In this document: piece by piece, positions 45,209 through 58,559 of the stretch
How the letters are laid out: the number at the start of each line of letters is the position of its first letter
How positions within the stretch are numbered: position 1 is the stretch's first letter
Assembly: GCA_001584585.1 (NCBI GenBank)
Contig: LSYV01000008.1
Location: 2,479,209 to 2,543,208, forward strand
Reading direction: 5' to 3'
From: Gonium pectorale
Taxonomy: Eukaryota > Chlorophyta > Chlorophyceae > Chlamydomonadales > Volvocaceae
DNA length: 64,000 nt
Position numbers and translations under genes: made by a program
Notes under the pieces: model-generated
What the model saw: the letters and a program-made list of their open reading frames with translations, nothing else
The model's database searches: none
What the model was told of the DNA's origin: nothing

Positions 45209-46998
45209 AGCGGGACAGCCTTCTGGCGGCTCTTCGACTGGATGCGGACGCTCTGGGCGGCGAGGTGATGGGGGTCGCACAGGTGGGGGCGTTGTCCGTT
45301 GTCCAGGGGGGAAGGTGAGGGGGCTTTTGTATGGCGGATGTGGCAAGGGCGAAGTGCACGAAAGGTGATAAGACGCCTAGCAGAGAGGAGGAGCCATCCG
45401 ACGGGGGGTGTACGGTGCTGTGCGTGAGCACATAGTCGTCTGCTACTAGTTGTGCGTGCAACCGCGCGCCTCTTCGACCCACACGAGCAACTGCCCCCTG
45501 TTCCAAGGAGTTGTGCCGGTCCCTGTCCATTCCTTCGACTCCCTCCGCCCTGGCTCGTTGCAACGCCCTCGCCCATTGTCCCCCATGCCCCAGGTCCTGG
45601 ATGAACTGCGGCGCGGGCGGGTCGGCCCGGGCAAAGGCGGCCCGGCATCAGAGCCCATCACGAGAGCCCATCACGAGACGCAGGTAGGGCTCCAACTGTC
45701 CCACAAATCGGTACTCTCCAGCCAGCCTTGGCATTATAAAACGGGTGGCGTTGCTGCTGGCATGCCCAATTCCGTCAACCGACCAGTTCGTGACTGCAGC
45801 CGCACCCGTCGCCCCCAACCCCACCGCGACGCCTCCATTGCCTGTCCACTGCACAATCGGATAACAGGTTGCGGGCGCGCGGCTTGTGGCGTCAGGCGTG
45901 TTGGCGTGGCTGCAGGTGCGCGTGCGCGTGCGAGAGCGCGGGCGGCGCCGCCGGCAACCAACGAGCGGGCTCGTTCGGGCGTGTTGCCTTACGTGCGGGC
46001 ATATGGGTTCGGCCCTCAGCGCGTGCTCGGCCAGTCCTGCGTGTGAGTCCATTCTGTCAGTGGTGCAGGTGGTGCTCTGGCCAGTCGGCTGCCACCAGCA
46101 CGCCAGTACTCGGCTCGGACTGGCCGGACTCGGCCTGCTACCAGCCGGGGCCGGATCATCCAGGTAACCCACAGGCAACACAGCCAAACATACGCAACAA
46201 ACGACATGCATCGTGTGTTACCATAGCTAGCATGATGCGGTGGCTGCCCGATCGTTATTGTCGGTTGTCGCCCACGGTTGGCTTCAACAGACGTACGGTG
46301 ACCGCTCCGCAGGCCCGCACCTGGCGCGACCCGCTGGGGCAGCTTGCTGGCGACGTGGGGGGCCTGCACTAGGTGCACCCAGGGGGGCCTCGTAAGGTCC
46401 CCCTACCAGGGGCCGTTCGTATCAAGGTCACGCTCTCACGCATGAGGGACTGCTATGTCGTTATTGTCGTACCGCAGCGGCCACGCAGAGGTGACCTCTT
46501 CATGCGCTCTGCCTCGCGCCTTCCCGCCGCCCTCCCCTCCCTTGCTGATCACAGGAGGCGAGACAGACGCTGCGACTCAGCTATGTCGACAAGCTCGCTG
46601 CCTCCGCCGTCCCGGCAGCCGCCGCCGCTGCGGCGGCGGTGGCGCCAGCTGCGGCTGGCACCGGCGGGGCCCAGCGCACTATCCGGCTCCTGACAGCGGA
46701 CCTCATACAGGCGACAGTGGGCACAGCGCTTCCGGGTCCCGGGACTCGGGGGCCGCACCTGGCGGCGGGGCAGGCGGGTAATGCTGACTGCGCGGCGATG
46801 CCAACCACTGGAGATCCGAGCGCAGGCGGCGGCAATGCTGTGGCCGGAGCTGCCGTTGCCGTGGAGTCGAGGGTGGGGGCCCTGGTGCGATCGTCTCTGC
46901 GACTGGCGCTGCGCGTGGGGGCGGCGGAGCAAGGCGTGTCGCTGCGTGCCGGCAACCTCTTCGCGGGTGAAGCAGCCGTCACAGTTGAGGGCTGTTGA
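45205..46998 (+). CDS. Small four-exon gene, function unknown
   Basis: Exons 45205-45282, 45594-45683, 46313-46354 and 46555-46998, all phase 0, give 217 residues beginning MKRDSLLAALRLDADALGG. The joins read MGVAQ|VLDELRRG, HHETQ|ARTWRDPLG and LAGD|EARQTLRLSYVDKLA. A poly-Ala linker is followed by QRTIRLLTADLIQATVG and a C-terminal RVGALVRSSLRLALRVG. Each acceptor has a pyrimidine tract and CAG; donors are GTGGGG, GTAGGG and GTGGGG. No domain is recognised. The proposed ATG overlaps the stop of the preceding zinc-finger frame, and the same frame is open for about 115 bp upstream (GGGGYWRMKRD). So these exons may be the 3' end of that locus after yet another frame break, rather than a separate gene. 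Confidence 0.45.
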
Positions 46999-48312
46999 TG
47001 GATGGTGTGACTGGGGGTGTAGGGCGGTTGTTGCTGGCCGGTCAAGACGTGGTGGCCCGCGCCGCGGCGAGCGTTTGACGCTTCGACCTTTGGTGCGTAC
47101 ACGGTCCTTGGAGTGCGACTGGTGGAAGGCCATCCTTCGCAAGAGCGCCAGCTGCGGCAGGGTCCTACAGCAGGGATACCCCGTGAGGAGTGAAGCACAG
47201 GACCGGCGCAAGACGATCTCGTATGGGCTCGGGAACAGGGATCATGAGGCCCGGTAGCGTCCTCGCTGGGGAATAGGAGGGGATTGGGAGGAAGTCCGCC
47301 CTGCAGCGTGCGGTCCGTATGTGTTGTGCGCATTCGTAACCTCTGTCGATCACCGCTTGACGATTGAGGGAACTGTACCGTTGTGCACTGACATGCGTTA
47401 CTCGTTGTTCCAGCCTCTTGAGCCGACCTCATGTCACGGAACCGACGGATGGCATATCCATCAGCCAAGTTCTCCTCCTCTGGACAGTTGCGGGATGCCG
47501 ATGCCGAAGTCCTCTACGCCTCCGCCTAACCCTCAACTACTAAAACGCCGAAGGTAATATCTGCCTGTGAACCTCCCATTTGCAAACCTTGGCCTCCACG
47601 CAACAATCCGGAAACTTGGGGCGAAGTACTGCCACCACCAGCATGGTGCGGCACGACCTGGTGGTCCGACCCCCAAACACAGCACACCCCTTCCCAGCGC
47701 AACTATGTGTACGGTACGTTACGCCTCCGCTGCCCCCACGCCCTGCGTTCCGACCAGCCATAGCAGGCGCGTTGGCTTAGGCCCGCATCCAACGCTGGGC
47801 GGCACTGGATTACTCGCAACTGCGTACAGCTGCAGGTTGTCAGCAGGGGCACCTGGTTCACGGGCGGACACGGGTGCGCCCGAGCCCTTGCTGCGCAACT
47901 GGGAGCCCATCCATGCGCCATCGGCCATGTCATCGGCAGACGATCACATGAAGCATCGCAGCAGCTACACTTTTGCTCGACCCACCGCCCCGGGCCACTT
48001 CCACCGGGGTACCAGACATTCCTGGGCGGTTGTGACCGGAGTACCAGACATTGTGCGCAGCTCAGCCAAGTGCCCCTCCCAACAAGTCGTGCCACTCGCC
48101 GGCATTGCAGGTGCCTCCCGCCTGCCCTGACCCCAGCCCTCGTTCATAAGGAAATTCCTTTCCCGAATCCGGAATTCGAATGCGGAGATACGACGCCCTG
48201 GCCTCGAAAGTCAACAGCCAAACGCAGCGAGGAGGTCCTCACGCATCCCCACTCTCAGCGAACCGTAGAGGCCGCGCCGAGGGGCCGGCCCAACGCCAGT
48301 CCCAAGTCCGCT
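46999..48312. other. Convergent intergenic region, no gene seen
   Basis: Lies between the plus-strand small gene and the minus-strand NUP54 stop. No exon was recognised and no UGUAA was found on either strand, so both 3' ends are undefined. Confidence 0.4.
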
Positions 48313-51300
48313 TCAAACGCCGCCCAGCGCGGCACTGGTGAGCTCGCTGCCCGCGCCGCCCCCGGCCGCCGAGCCGCCCGACAGCAGCCGCTTTAGGACC
48401 TCGATGTCCAGCTCGTCCTGCTTCAGTACGGCCTGCGGAGCGGATGACGTACGTAACAAGGAAAGGAAGGGTGTTGGCAATAGACACGTAATGTGCGAGG
48501 GACTGAACGAGGATATGAGGTCGCGTAACCGGTCTCCAGGGAGTCGTGGCATGTCCCGCAACCGCCAGGCCACACAACACAGACAAAGGTGGGATGCGCG
48601 TTGAGGCACGCCACACTGAAGTCCCATGCTTGCTCTTGAAGTGCCGAGGTTAGGGACTAGCCAAAAAGAAGCGACGCGTGCGCTCGACGCCTGCTCGACG
48701 GGGCTCCTCCCACCACCAAGACGAGGTATCAAACAAGACATAATCTTGTTTTGTTACGGGTTGGTTGCATACGGCATCCTTACCAGACGTAACCAGCCCT
48801 GCCGCGCCTCTGCACTGATCCACCCGCGATTCGCCCGGCGGCCCGGGGCTGCACCTCTGCATCAATTCAGCGCCCTCCCTCCCGCACCTGCAGCTGGCGC
48901 ACCCCCTCCGCGTGGTCGCGGAGCACGTCGAACAGCTGCGACTGAGACCGATCGTCCAGCCGTACCTGAGGGCCGTACACAGCCATACACACGGGAAGCC
49001 GTGAGAAGGACGGCAGGGGCGAAGCGGGGCCTGTTGAACTGTATGCAGCTGATGTTTATGGCGGACGTCTACATGCACAGGGGTACTCAAACGCCGTGGC
49101 TGGTGCCTGATCCCTCGAAGGGCCTCGGCCAGCCCTAGCCGGCCATGCAAGGCTAGGAGAGACAGCAGCCGGAAGTAGACCCACCGAGGACAGGTTTCCA
49201 GCGCCGTCCGCCCGGCCAGCACGCATGCGAGCCGCCGCGGCCACCGCCTGCAGGCGACCCGGATGGCCAGCATTAGCACTCGGGCAGAAAGGAGTACTCG
49301 GCGCCACATCGAGCGTTTCCTATTCCAGGAGCACTAAGCTGAAGTACATTTGCCCAGAAGCCAACACAGAGGCGCTGCAGGCAGCGTCCCCATGGCTGAT
49401 TACCGGACGCGTCTTGACAGCATTGCTGCGACACCTGCGCCCCATGGCCCTCCCACCTCGAGTCGGCGCTGAAGCCCCGCACCCGTGCCCGCCGACTGCG
49501 GCGCCAGCGCCTCCTCCAGCTGCCCCAGCTGCCGGGACAGCTCCGCCACCTGCTGCCGCGACTGCGCGGCGTGGTAGCTGCGGAGGGTTGCATGACCGGC
49601 AGTCACTCTCACGGTACAAAGCGATACTTCAGGCAACCCCGCAGACTCATGGGCATGCGACATTGTCTGCATCGGCCACCAGCATCCAGTGAGGTGCTGT
49701 ACGACAGTATGGAACCGGTGGACCCGAGGTCCCCAGGCAGAGGCGTCATGCGGCAACTCTGGAGGTTCTTATCCTCGGGTCCGAAATCACCGCGCCAATC
49801 TGTAAACGAGACGCGACGAGTGTCCCTGGCCAGGATCGGGCTCAGTGAATCACGGCTCGCTCTCCTGCCGCACGTTCCACCGAAGACTTGCCAATTCCAC
49901 CACCGCCCCCCGCTCTCTCTGCCCTCCGGTCCGCCCAGGCGCTCACCCCGAGGACAGCGCCAGGCGGCCCTCCAGCGCGTCCACGCTGCGCTGCACGCAC
50001 AGCAGCTTGTGGCTCAGAGCCGTGTGCTGCTGCTGCAGGGCCGCGATGCGCGCACGGAACTCGCCGTTGGCACGGCGGGCCATGCCGGCGGCGCGGTCCT
50101 GCGCGTTGACAGGTTGCAGAGGTGGACGGAGACGGCCATGTGTGGGGCCAGTGTGAGCGTCTTTGGGGAGCATCTGCCGGTTATGCCTTGTGGGGAACGT
50201 ATCCAGATGGGGCCCCTGCTGAAGGAGCCCAAGCAGCCAGAACTGCAATGCAGCGTTGCAAAGCGCGCCCCCGCGACGATACGGTGGCGGATGACTTGCG
50301 GACCGGGAAGCGTAAAGACTTATGTTAGCGGCAGCCGTACTTTCTGCCCGCACGCCCAGAGCCCACGCACCTGCAGCTCCCGCAGCCTGGCGGCGTTCTG
50401 CGACACCGCTTCTGTCTGCATCTTGGATCGCGTGTTGAGGTCCCGGAAGCCGTTGGCAACGACGGGCCACAGCCTGCGTCGCATGGGTGTGCAAGGTGGA
50501 CCCGCGTTAAGGAAAGAGGGTGTTTGTGGTCGAGGCAGCCGTCGGGTAGTGTGAAGCGCCTGAGTCGGTCCGCGAGTGGTGCTGTGACTGGAAGGGGCTC
50601 ACGCCGAAGGCCGGAACCTGTTCTCCAGTCGGCACCAGCATCCGGCACATGCGCGGGATGGGGATAATAGGGGCAGTGCCTGCGCGCACGGCCTCCCTCT
50701 GGCCTCCCAAGAACCCGCCCAGCCAAGGCCCACCTCCCTGCCCTCCTTGCCGACCAGCCCAACACCCGCACCACGCATATCACCCCTGCCCTCACTTCTG
50801 TGCGTTGCCCGGCCCGCGTATGGCCGCCAGCGCCGCGCGCCACCGGTTCTCGTCCACCGGCCCAGGCGGCTTGACGCGCTGCTCGGGGCGCTCCACGACG
50901 CTGACAAAGAGCGTCTGAAAGCGGTAGTCCGGCGAGTTGGGGTTGTAGGCGGCCGCCAGGCGGGTGAGGGAGCGCACCGCGTCGTCCTGCGTCAGGCCGC
51001 TGGGGTCCACCAGGCCCGGCAGCGCGGGCTGGGGCTATCGGGAGGTGGGGTGGGTGACAGGAGCGACAGAGCAGCCGGGGGGAGGGGGGTGAGCATCTCA
51101 AGGACCAAGGGGTGGGGATGCGGAGATAGCGCAGGGTAGTGCCCCCGAAGGTGATGGTGCACGAGCGAGTTGGTTTGGGACGGCCCGGGCAGGGCGAGTA
51201 GCGCAGGGCTGTCGAGATCAAGAGGAAGGAAGGGAAGGGAACACGGCATGCGTGATGGAATCCCACGCGACAGCCTTGAGCACGGCCACTCCCGTCACAT

Positions 51301-52458
51301 CCACAGGGTACGGTTCCCCACCATTGCGGCGCACCTGCCCAGCCGCGCCAAACATACTGGTCTGCTGCTGTTGTTGCGGTTGCGTCAGCCCAAAGATGTT
51401 GGAGGTCGTGGGCGCAGCGGCTGGCAGGAGGAGTGGGAACGGGAACAGACGACACGTTCACGCATTGCCAGAAGGCACACAACGATAAGCCGGAGCTTCT
51501 AATGTGTTGGTCCATGCCGAGGGGGCGCGTGGCTGCCCACAATCGCAAAGATTCAACCCCATAGATCCCCAACTCCACCAACGCCACAAGGAGGGAGCCG
51601 TGAATTCCTTACCGTGCCCCCTGCGTGCCAAACCCCAAGAAGCTCGCTCGTAGAACAAAGCACGATGGGCACCCACGCACCCCTTCGTAGAGTCAAGGAC
51701 CTTTCACAACAGAGAGCGTCGCAATAAAACACTAGACCGCCATCCTGGAAGGTTGGCCCCCCTTCTGTCCCCGATGTAGACAGACGCTGTTGCACAACAC
51801 GTCGCCCCCTCCACGCACACAGCTATTGCCAAGCTCCCTCCGGTCTGCCGTTGGTGCCCGGCGCACCTCCAAAGAGCCCGCCCGTCGTTCCCATAGCGGG
51901 GGCCGTCCCAAAGGCGGTGGCCCCCGTGTTGGCCGCACCGAAGAGCGATGGTGTCGAGGAAGCGGCACCAAAGGCGGGGGCCGACGTTGCGCCGAACAGC
52001 GACGGTGCCGAAGTCCCGCCAAAGAGGCCAGGCGCGCTGGCAGCGGGGGCCGCTGAGGGGAAAGCAAACGCTCCACCAGTGGAGGCTCCAAATGCGGGAG
52101 CCGCGCCAAACGCTGCCGGCTTTGCAGCTGCGGTGCCAAACGTTGCGCCAAAGGCTGGCGTGGCGGCAGAGCCCGATGCCGCGGCTGACCCGAAGCTAAA
52201 GCCGGCGGGGGTGGAGCTCACGGTACCGAAGGCGGGGGCTGAAGCCGGGGCGCCAAAGGCCGGTGCGCTGCTCGCCGGAGCGGCAGCTGCATTCGCGGTG
52301 GAGAAGCCAAAGGGGCTTGCGGGGGGCGCCGCGGCGCCAAACTGCGGGATAAGCGGGAAGTTCGGTGTTTCGAGGCGAAAACTTGCACTGAGCGATTTCT
52401 GGATCCCCTGCGACGCCCAAGGCCCTGCTGAGCTTGCCTGGAAGGGCGATGCCGCCAT
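48313..52458 (-). CDS. NUP54: Nucleoporin Nup54
   Basis: Eight minus-strand exons: 52458-51867, 51420-51335, 51028-50796, 50473-50371, 50098-49947, 49577-49457, 48965-48888 and 48432-48313. Phases fit throughout and give 494 residues, close to the 507 of human Nup54. Exon 1 is an FG-repeat domain with about fifteen FG dipeptides (SLFGATSAPAFGAAS, TGGLFGG). It is followed by the conserved YNPNSPDYRFQTLFVSVV and WRAALAAIRGP block, then LWPVVANGFRDLNTRSKMQTEAV and heptad-rich coiled-coil exons (RQQVAELSRQLGQLEEAL). The C-terminus (KQDELDIEVLKRLL) is the segment that binds Nup58 in other species. Nup54 forms the central transport channel of the nuclear pore with Nup58 and Nup62. The third exon could start 6 bases earlier at an alternative AG. 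One short exon may be missing between exons 3 and 4, where relatives have an NPDP motif. Confidence 0.95.
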
Positions 52459-52944
52459 GACACGAGGATCAGCCGTCGATATCGGTTAAGCCCCTACTGT
52501 GGTCCCGCTGAGCATGTCATTGATTTGCGGCAGCGGGCGTGAGCATTGTGGCAGCCAAGCTGCGCCCCCGGCTGCTGCAGAAAGCGACTTAAAGAAGGAC
52601 AGGCTTTTGAATGTGATGCCGATTTATTACCAAGAAGACGTTTCAGCAGTAGTAGTGTATACTACAGTATACAAGCCTGGGGCCCGCCGGGCGAGCCGGC
52701 TTTGATCCAAACTCGGAAGCGCGCGAACGGGCGTCGTGCGGGCACCGCATTGCAGACACAGCCATGTGCATAGGGCCATAAGTCCACACAATTATGATAG
52801 CTGATCACAATATCGCATGAGCTTCTTCTGTCAAGTCCGACCCGACTCTCGCCTGGTCAGCTCCGGCCGCTCCACCGTTTCGACAGCACTGAACTTTGAA
52901 AGTTAAGGCCATTACAGCTAGCGGGACCCGGTGCAGTCCCTGCT
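52459..52944. promoter_or_regulatory. Divergent promoter region of NUP54 and TBCCD1
   Basis: 486 bp between start codons on opposite strands; presumably both promoters and 5' UTRs. No specific element assigned. Confidence 0.6.
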
Positions 52945-55900
52945 ATGCAGCCCAGGCGTGAAGTTTGGGAGTATGGAGCCCTGCCGCTGCAGTCGCTCTG
53001 CCCGCAACTGGACGGCATCCAGACATTACAGTCCTTTCATGGGAAGCTCTTCTCTCGGAGCAAGGCTGGGAGCCAGGGCCAGCGTGAGTCGGCCATGGGG
53101 TGACCGTTGCCGGGACCATCGGTTCCCCCGACACGCTCGGCGCAGCTCAGAGTTCTCGCTGCACCGGCTCCGGATACACGGATACCTGGCGCCATGCGCT
53201 TTCGTGTGTGCCCTTCTGTCCCTCCTTGTCTCCGGCTTGTGCGCTCTCACCCCTCCGTCCCGTTGCTTATCTTCCCGCTCAATCCTCCCCAACCACCCTT
53301 TCCTTCGAACTCCCCGTCACCCACAGGCCTAGTCAGCCCTGCCGACGTCTCACAGGTTCTGGAGCTGACCACCAGCCAAACAGAGGTCCTCGTCGAGATC
53401 CTCTCGGCCCTATCCTACAGCACCTCCACCGACGCGGCCGCCACCCCCAGCGCCGGCGGCCCGCCTCCTCCCGCTGCCACGCCGGCGGCCAGCGGCGACG
53501 ATCTGCCCCTGCACGAGTTGTCCCTGTTCCTGCTGGCACAGCTGTACTGCCGAGAGGCGCAGCGCGCTGACGCGGTCGAGTACTGGCCGGACCCGGGCAG
53601 CAGCGGCTTCGCAGCGGCCGCGGCGGCGGGCGGTTTCGGGGCCAACCAAGAGCTGCTGTCGCCCACGCGCCGATCGCAGCCGGGAGGTGAGGGGTGAAAG
53701 GCGGGGCTGGATTGCTAGGCGAAAAGCATCGGTAAGAGGGTAACGGCCGAGGGCTGCGCACGAGTTCAAGAAAGCGGCCGGGGTAACACGTGGTGAGGCC
53801 GGGCCAGAGAAATTGGGCGGGTTGCGGCTGGACGGCTGGGCAGGCTAGCGGCCGGGCCAGTATGGAGATAGACCTGGCTCACCACAGACAGGGAGCGCGT
53901 GACCCGTCGCATGCAGGAAAACGTAGCGGCACGTGCACCGCTTCAGGCTTGCTCTCTATTGGCCGCCCGACTCAATCCCGCCCCGTCCCGCTCGCCCCGA
54001 CGGCAGGCCGCAGCCTGACGCGGCAGCAGCTGCAGAGCCACCTGCGCGCCTCCCTCATGGCCTCGCGCGGCTTCGGCGACTACCTGCGCCGCAACCTGCG
54101 CACCTGCCTGGAGCTGGTGCTGGAGGCCTGGCCTCCCGGGCCCGCCAGCCGGGTGTCCACGCGGGAGCTGGATCGGCTGGGGTTCGTGCTGGCCAGCAGG
54201 GGAGGCGGACTGGCGCAGGGTGAGGGTGGGGCTCGGTGAGGCGCGGCGGCATATGGCGGATGAATGGGAAGGGCGGGGCGAGGTGCATGGTATGGAGCTG
54301 ACGCCGCAGCGTGGCTCAGCACGGATGGGAGAGTGCGTGGCACGGCGGGAATGGGAATGCAGCTGACTACCGGTGTGGCGCGGGGCGCGGAACGGCGCGG
54401 CGATGGAGCTGAACGCGATGAAAGGGTTTGCGAGCAGCATTGCAAGTCCCTTGCTGAGTGTCCGGATGTGGCGGGGAGGCGCGGGGCGGCCCCTGGGCGG
54501 CTGTGCGCGCCGGCGCGTCCGGGGCAAGGCAGACGGGAAGCCTCGGCGCGTGTTACCCCACCCCCAGCCGCAGCTGCACTCTTACCACCAATCGCAGTCC
54601 AAAATAATAACACCAATACACGGAGCAGCGGGACCCGGTCTACACTCCTCTTTTGAGACCTTTGACCTCCCCAATACACCCTCAGAGCCGCTCAGCGTCG
54701 CGATGGGGCTGGCGCCCCCTGCCCGGCCGCTGGCCGGCGTCGCCGCCCCCCAGCCGGCTCCGCCCATGGCCCTGGACGCCGCCGTGTCCTCGCTGCGGAG
54801 CCTGTGGCAAGAGGAGAGCGTGGACTCGCCGCGCCTGCTCACCCTCAGCTCCTCGCTGTCCGCCAGCGGCAGCCTGCCGGCGGCGCTCAGCCCGTCGCCC
54901 AAGTTCCAGCGGGCCATGGGCATGGTTGCGCCGGCGGGGCAGGTGCGCGCGCTGGGATTGGGATAGACGTTCGTGTGTGCGACACGGGATGGAGAGAGGC
55001 GAGCAGATGGGTGGTCCGGCGACGTGCTAGAAGCCGTATGCGGACTTCGGAGAAGGGCCCTGGGGAGGGCTTTCGTTCTGTCAACCTACATTCGCCATGT
55101 CGCTTAGCGTCCCCTCATTGGGGCCTCCTGGACCCTCCCATGCGGGTCTCGAAAGCGGCAGTGGGTGTACGGTCAGCTCATCTTTTTGCACCTCCGTTTT
55201 ACGCCGCCTCCGCCCCTGCTTCCCTCGCCTCCGCCTCCCCTGGACCCCGGCCCCCCGCCCGCCCCTCCAGGTGGATGACCGCGCCGTGTGCGGCGTGTAC
55301 CGGGGCACCGTGGTCCGCGGCGAGGGCGACCTGCCGGGCGGGGAGGTGCGCATCTCGGACTGCCACGAGGCGGTGATCTACATCCTGGCGCCGCTGCAGG
55401 TGGGGGGTCTGGGGATGGGGGTTTGGGCGCGGGGACGAGGAGGGCTGGAGAGTTGCGGATAACATCGACGTTTCGGGGGTAGGTATGTAATGACGGCGGG
55501 GGTAGGGTGTGATCGGGGCGTACTGGCGCTTCTGCAGGTAAACGCCGGTGAGGCTGAGTGATTGGTCTGAAGGGCGCGGGACCAAGGGTAAGGATGTCGA
55601 TGAAGTACGCAGGGCAAGGGGCGCGTGGTACTGAACACGCTCGCATATTAGAACCGGGCGGGTCCCCTCGGGGCCCCGCTCCGCGCCTGCCAGCATCTGG
55701 AACCTCCACGCGCCCACCATGGGCCCACCACCCCAACGCCCTCGCAGGCTGCGCTGGTTAGCGGCTGCTCGGATTGCACCGTCGTGCTGGGGGCGGTGGG
55801 GCGGCTGCTGCGGGTGGAGCGGTGCGACAAGGTGCAGGTGAGGCGGCGGGCGGCGGGGTGTGCTGTTGGGGTGGGGCCGGGTTAGTTGCAGGAGGGGACG

Positions 55901-58285
55901 GACTGACTGGAAGTAACCGGCGGCTGGCAGGGAACTAGCAGGCGGCACCGCTTTTCCGCCACCGCTCTAAGCCGCAAGCTGCGGTGTTTTGAAATTCTCC
56001 GCAGCTGCGGTTTCCATCCTCAGGCGGGGAGACGGCCTACCGCCGCCGCGGTCGCACAGCAAGTACTGGTGACCCGCTACCGCTTGTCTCAGTTCCTTGC
56101 GCACACACACACCCCCCATCCCCCCACCCCGCACCCCCGCGTGCAGGTGATCGCCGCCACGGGGCGGCTGCTTGTGTCCGCCTGCCATGACTGCTCCTTC
56201 AACGTGGGCACCCCCCGCCCGCCCTGCCTCATCGGTGACAACCGCTTTATCCGCCTGGGGCCACACAACACACGGTGGGTGGGCGGGTGGGGCGGTGCAT
56301 GGGTGGGACGGTGGGAGGGCGCGACGTTAGGAAGGGCGATGCGGCCGTTGCAACAAAGCGATGGTGGTGTCCGCTACGCTCTTTTGCGCGAGAGAGAGTG
56401 CGGCAGCGGAGGGACCTGCCGCGGCACTCCGGTGGTCGGCATCCTTCGCGAGACATGTGCAAAGATATATGTTGAAACATGTGTATGCAGTCCTCTGACA
56501 ACAATGCGCCCGCAATGGGCTGAGCATTTGGGCGAGACGCTTGGCGAATGGGCAAGCCGATCGACCACTCTCGATGCTTTCCATTGAGACCCGGCAGTGG
56601 TTCTCAGCTTTGATGCGCCGGGTTTGGACCCTTCGAATGTGATTTATAACGCCGGCCCGCCCGCCGACTCTCTCCCCGCCCCCTACCCCCGGGTGCACAG
56701 GTACGAGCGGCAGGTAGCGCACGCCCGCGAGGTGGGGCTTCGCTGCGACCTGCCCAACCGTTTCGACTCGCCGGTGGTGTTGGCAGGTGCGTGCGTGCAG
56801 AGAGCACGTAGGCAACGGTGGGGATGCCTAACCGCGCTGCCTCCGTTCGCCGCCCGCCGTCCTGCACTCCCGCGCCTTGCACATGGCATCACGCGTGGCG
56901 CTCTCCGCCTGAGCCACCTGCGGCGCTTCCGCCTCGCCCAGCTTGTCCACGGACCGAGTAATCCACCCCCGTGCCAACCGGGCAAGAAGCACGGGCTCAT
57001 GCTTATCCCCTGCCTGCCGGTGTGGCGGCCTGCATACCTGCAGGCCTAGCTGGCCGCATCACCCCCCACTTCTTATTCTTTTGATCCCCGGCCGTCGGCC
57101 CTCATTGCGGTTGGGCGGCACGCGTTACGACCCGTTTCCCACCTTCGCTACCCCGCCCCGCCCGCAGCCAAGGATCGCAAGAGCATGTCGGGCGCGACGC
57201 CCAGTAGCCCGCGCGTGGGCATGGGCGTGGGCCTGGCCACCGCCTCCTCCATCGGCTCGGCAGCCGCCGCCAAGGCGTGCTTCACCCTGCAGCCCGTCGA
57301 CGAGTTCTTGCCTTTCGTGGTGCCATTCGTCGGTGGTAACGGCCCGTTGGCAGGTGAGCAAGTGCATACGCGGGGCGGGCGGCTGCAGAAGAGGCAGCGC
57401 AGAACGGGTTGGGTGGTGGATGGGATGATCTGTGCCGCACAGGGATGCGATGGCGCGGGCATGGTGGGGATGCCGGGCTGGGGCTGGGGCCGCTGACAGG
57501 TGCGTGCTCGGCGGGACGGCTTCCTGGAAGCCGACAGCTGGAAATGGCCGGCACGTCGGGGCATGCATTCCGGGACCGTATCACCGTTCATCTCTATTGC
57601 TACATACCGCTGCAACTTTTCGCCAGCAACCACCCATTCCCGACCCACTGACCTAATGACGCACCTCCGGCCCATCCCGCTCCTTCGGCATGCGAATCCC
57701 AGGCGGCGCCGCCCCCGCGCTGGCCAGCCGCTGGAGCTCGCTGGCCGCCTCCTCGCAGCGCGGCTCGCTGCCGGGCCCGCTCTACCTCTTCCCGCTGCCA
57801 CCCGACTACGAACGGGCGCTGCAGCGGCGGCTTGGCCTCACGCACGACATGCGGGCCAAGTTCAAGCAGGTGGGTGGGAGGCTTAGGCGTATCTAACCAG
57901 CGGGGGCGTGGGCCCGACTCTGGCTGATGGGGTTCCGGAGTTGCCGGCATCTCGTATAGGGTACATCTCATGTGACATGTAACCGACGCCACTTATCCTC
58001 GCCGCCTCGAACTGCATACGCTGACCCTCAGCCGTCAACCAACCGTCATAACTGCCAATCGCCGACCCCCAGGCGGGCCTGACCAAGGACAAGGAGCGCG
58101 AGCTGAACGACGCCATCCAGGGCTACTTCAAGGAGTGGCTGGTGGCCTCCAACCTGCTGCGGCAGATCTACGACCTGTCAACGCTGGAGAAGGAGGAGCT
58201 GGCCGCGGCGGCAAGCGCCGGTGCAACAGGTGGTCCCGGCAGCCTCAACCTGTCGCCGCTGCCGGCGCCCGCTGGGCTGGGATAA
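52945..58285 (+). CDS. TBCCD1: TBCC domain-containing protein 1 (ASQ2 homologue)
   Basis: Eleven exons: 52945-53083, 53327-53686, 54007-54219, 54686-54942, 55271-55399, 55748-55837, 56147-56274, 56701-56786, 57168-57353, 57703-57869 and 58073-58285; all phases fit, 655 residues. The N-terminus REVWEYGALPLQSL matches the family start (human PFIVGALQVP). LHELSLFLLAQLY and LRASLMASRGFGDYLRRNL follow. The TBCC beta-helix runs over exons 5-8: VYRGTVVRGEG, ISDCHEAVIYILAPLQ, SGCSDCTVVLGAVGRLLRVERC, TPRPPCLIGDNRFIRLGPHNT, and then NRFDSPVVL. The C-terminus GYFKEWLVASNLLRQI matches relatives. In Chlamydomonas this family member, ASQ2, is reported to link mother and daughter centrioles and orient the spindle; in human cells TBCCD1 affects centrosome and Golgi position. 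Ala/Pro/Ser-rich inserts explain the extra length. The ATG at 52945 is the first that opens the conserved frame. Confidence 0.96.
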
Positions 58286-58554
58286 GAGCGGCATGACTCC
58301 CACCCAAGTAACGGCCAGCGCCGAAGGTGAAACCAGCGCCACTGGCAGCCTCAGCCTGTCGCGACTGCCGATACTAGCTCGCATGGCTGCTGCCAGCGCC
58401 GGCGAAGGCATAGTTAGAAGCCGTGACGAGTTGGTCGCGGCTGCCTGCAGCCTGACCGCGTCCCCGCTCCCGTTCCCGGCAGGGATGAGCTGAGGGGCCG
58501 TCTTAGCTAATGCATGGCGGCGGGTCTGGGACAGGAACAGTCAAACCTGGTTCG

Positions 58555-58559
58555 TGTAA
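58555..58559 (+). terminator. UGUAA poly(A) signal of TBCCD1
   Basis: TGTAA 270 bp after the TBCCD1 stop codon. Confidence 0.6.
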
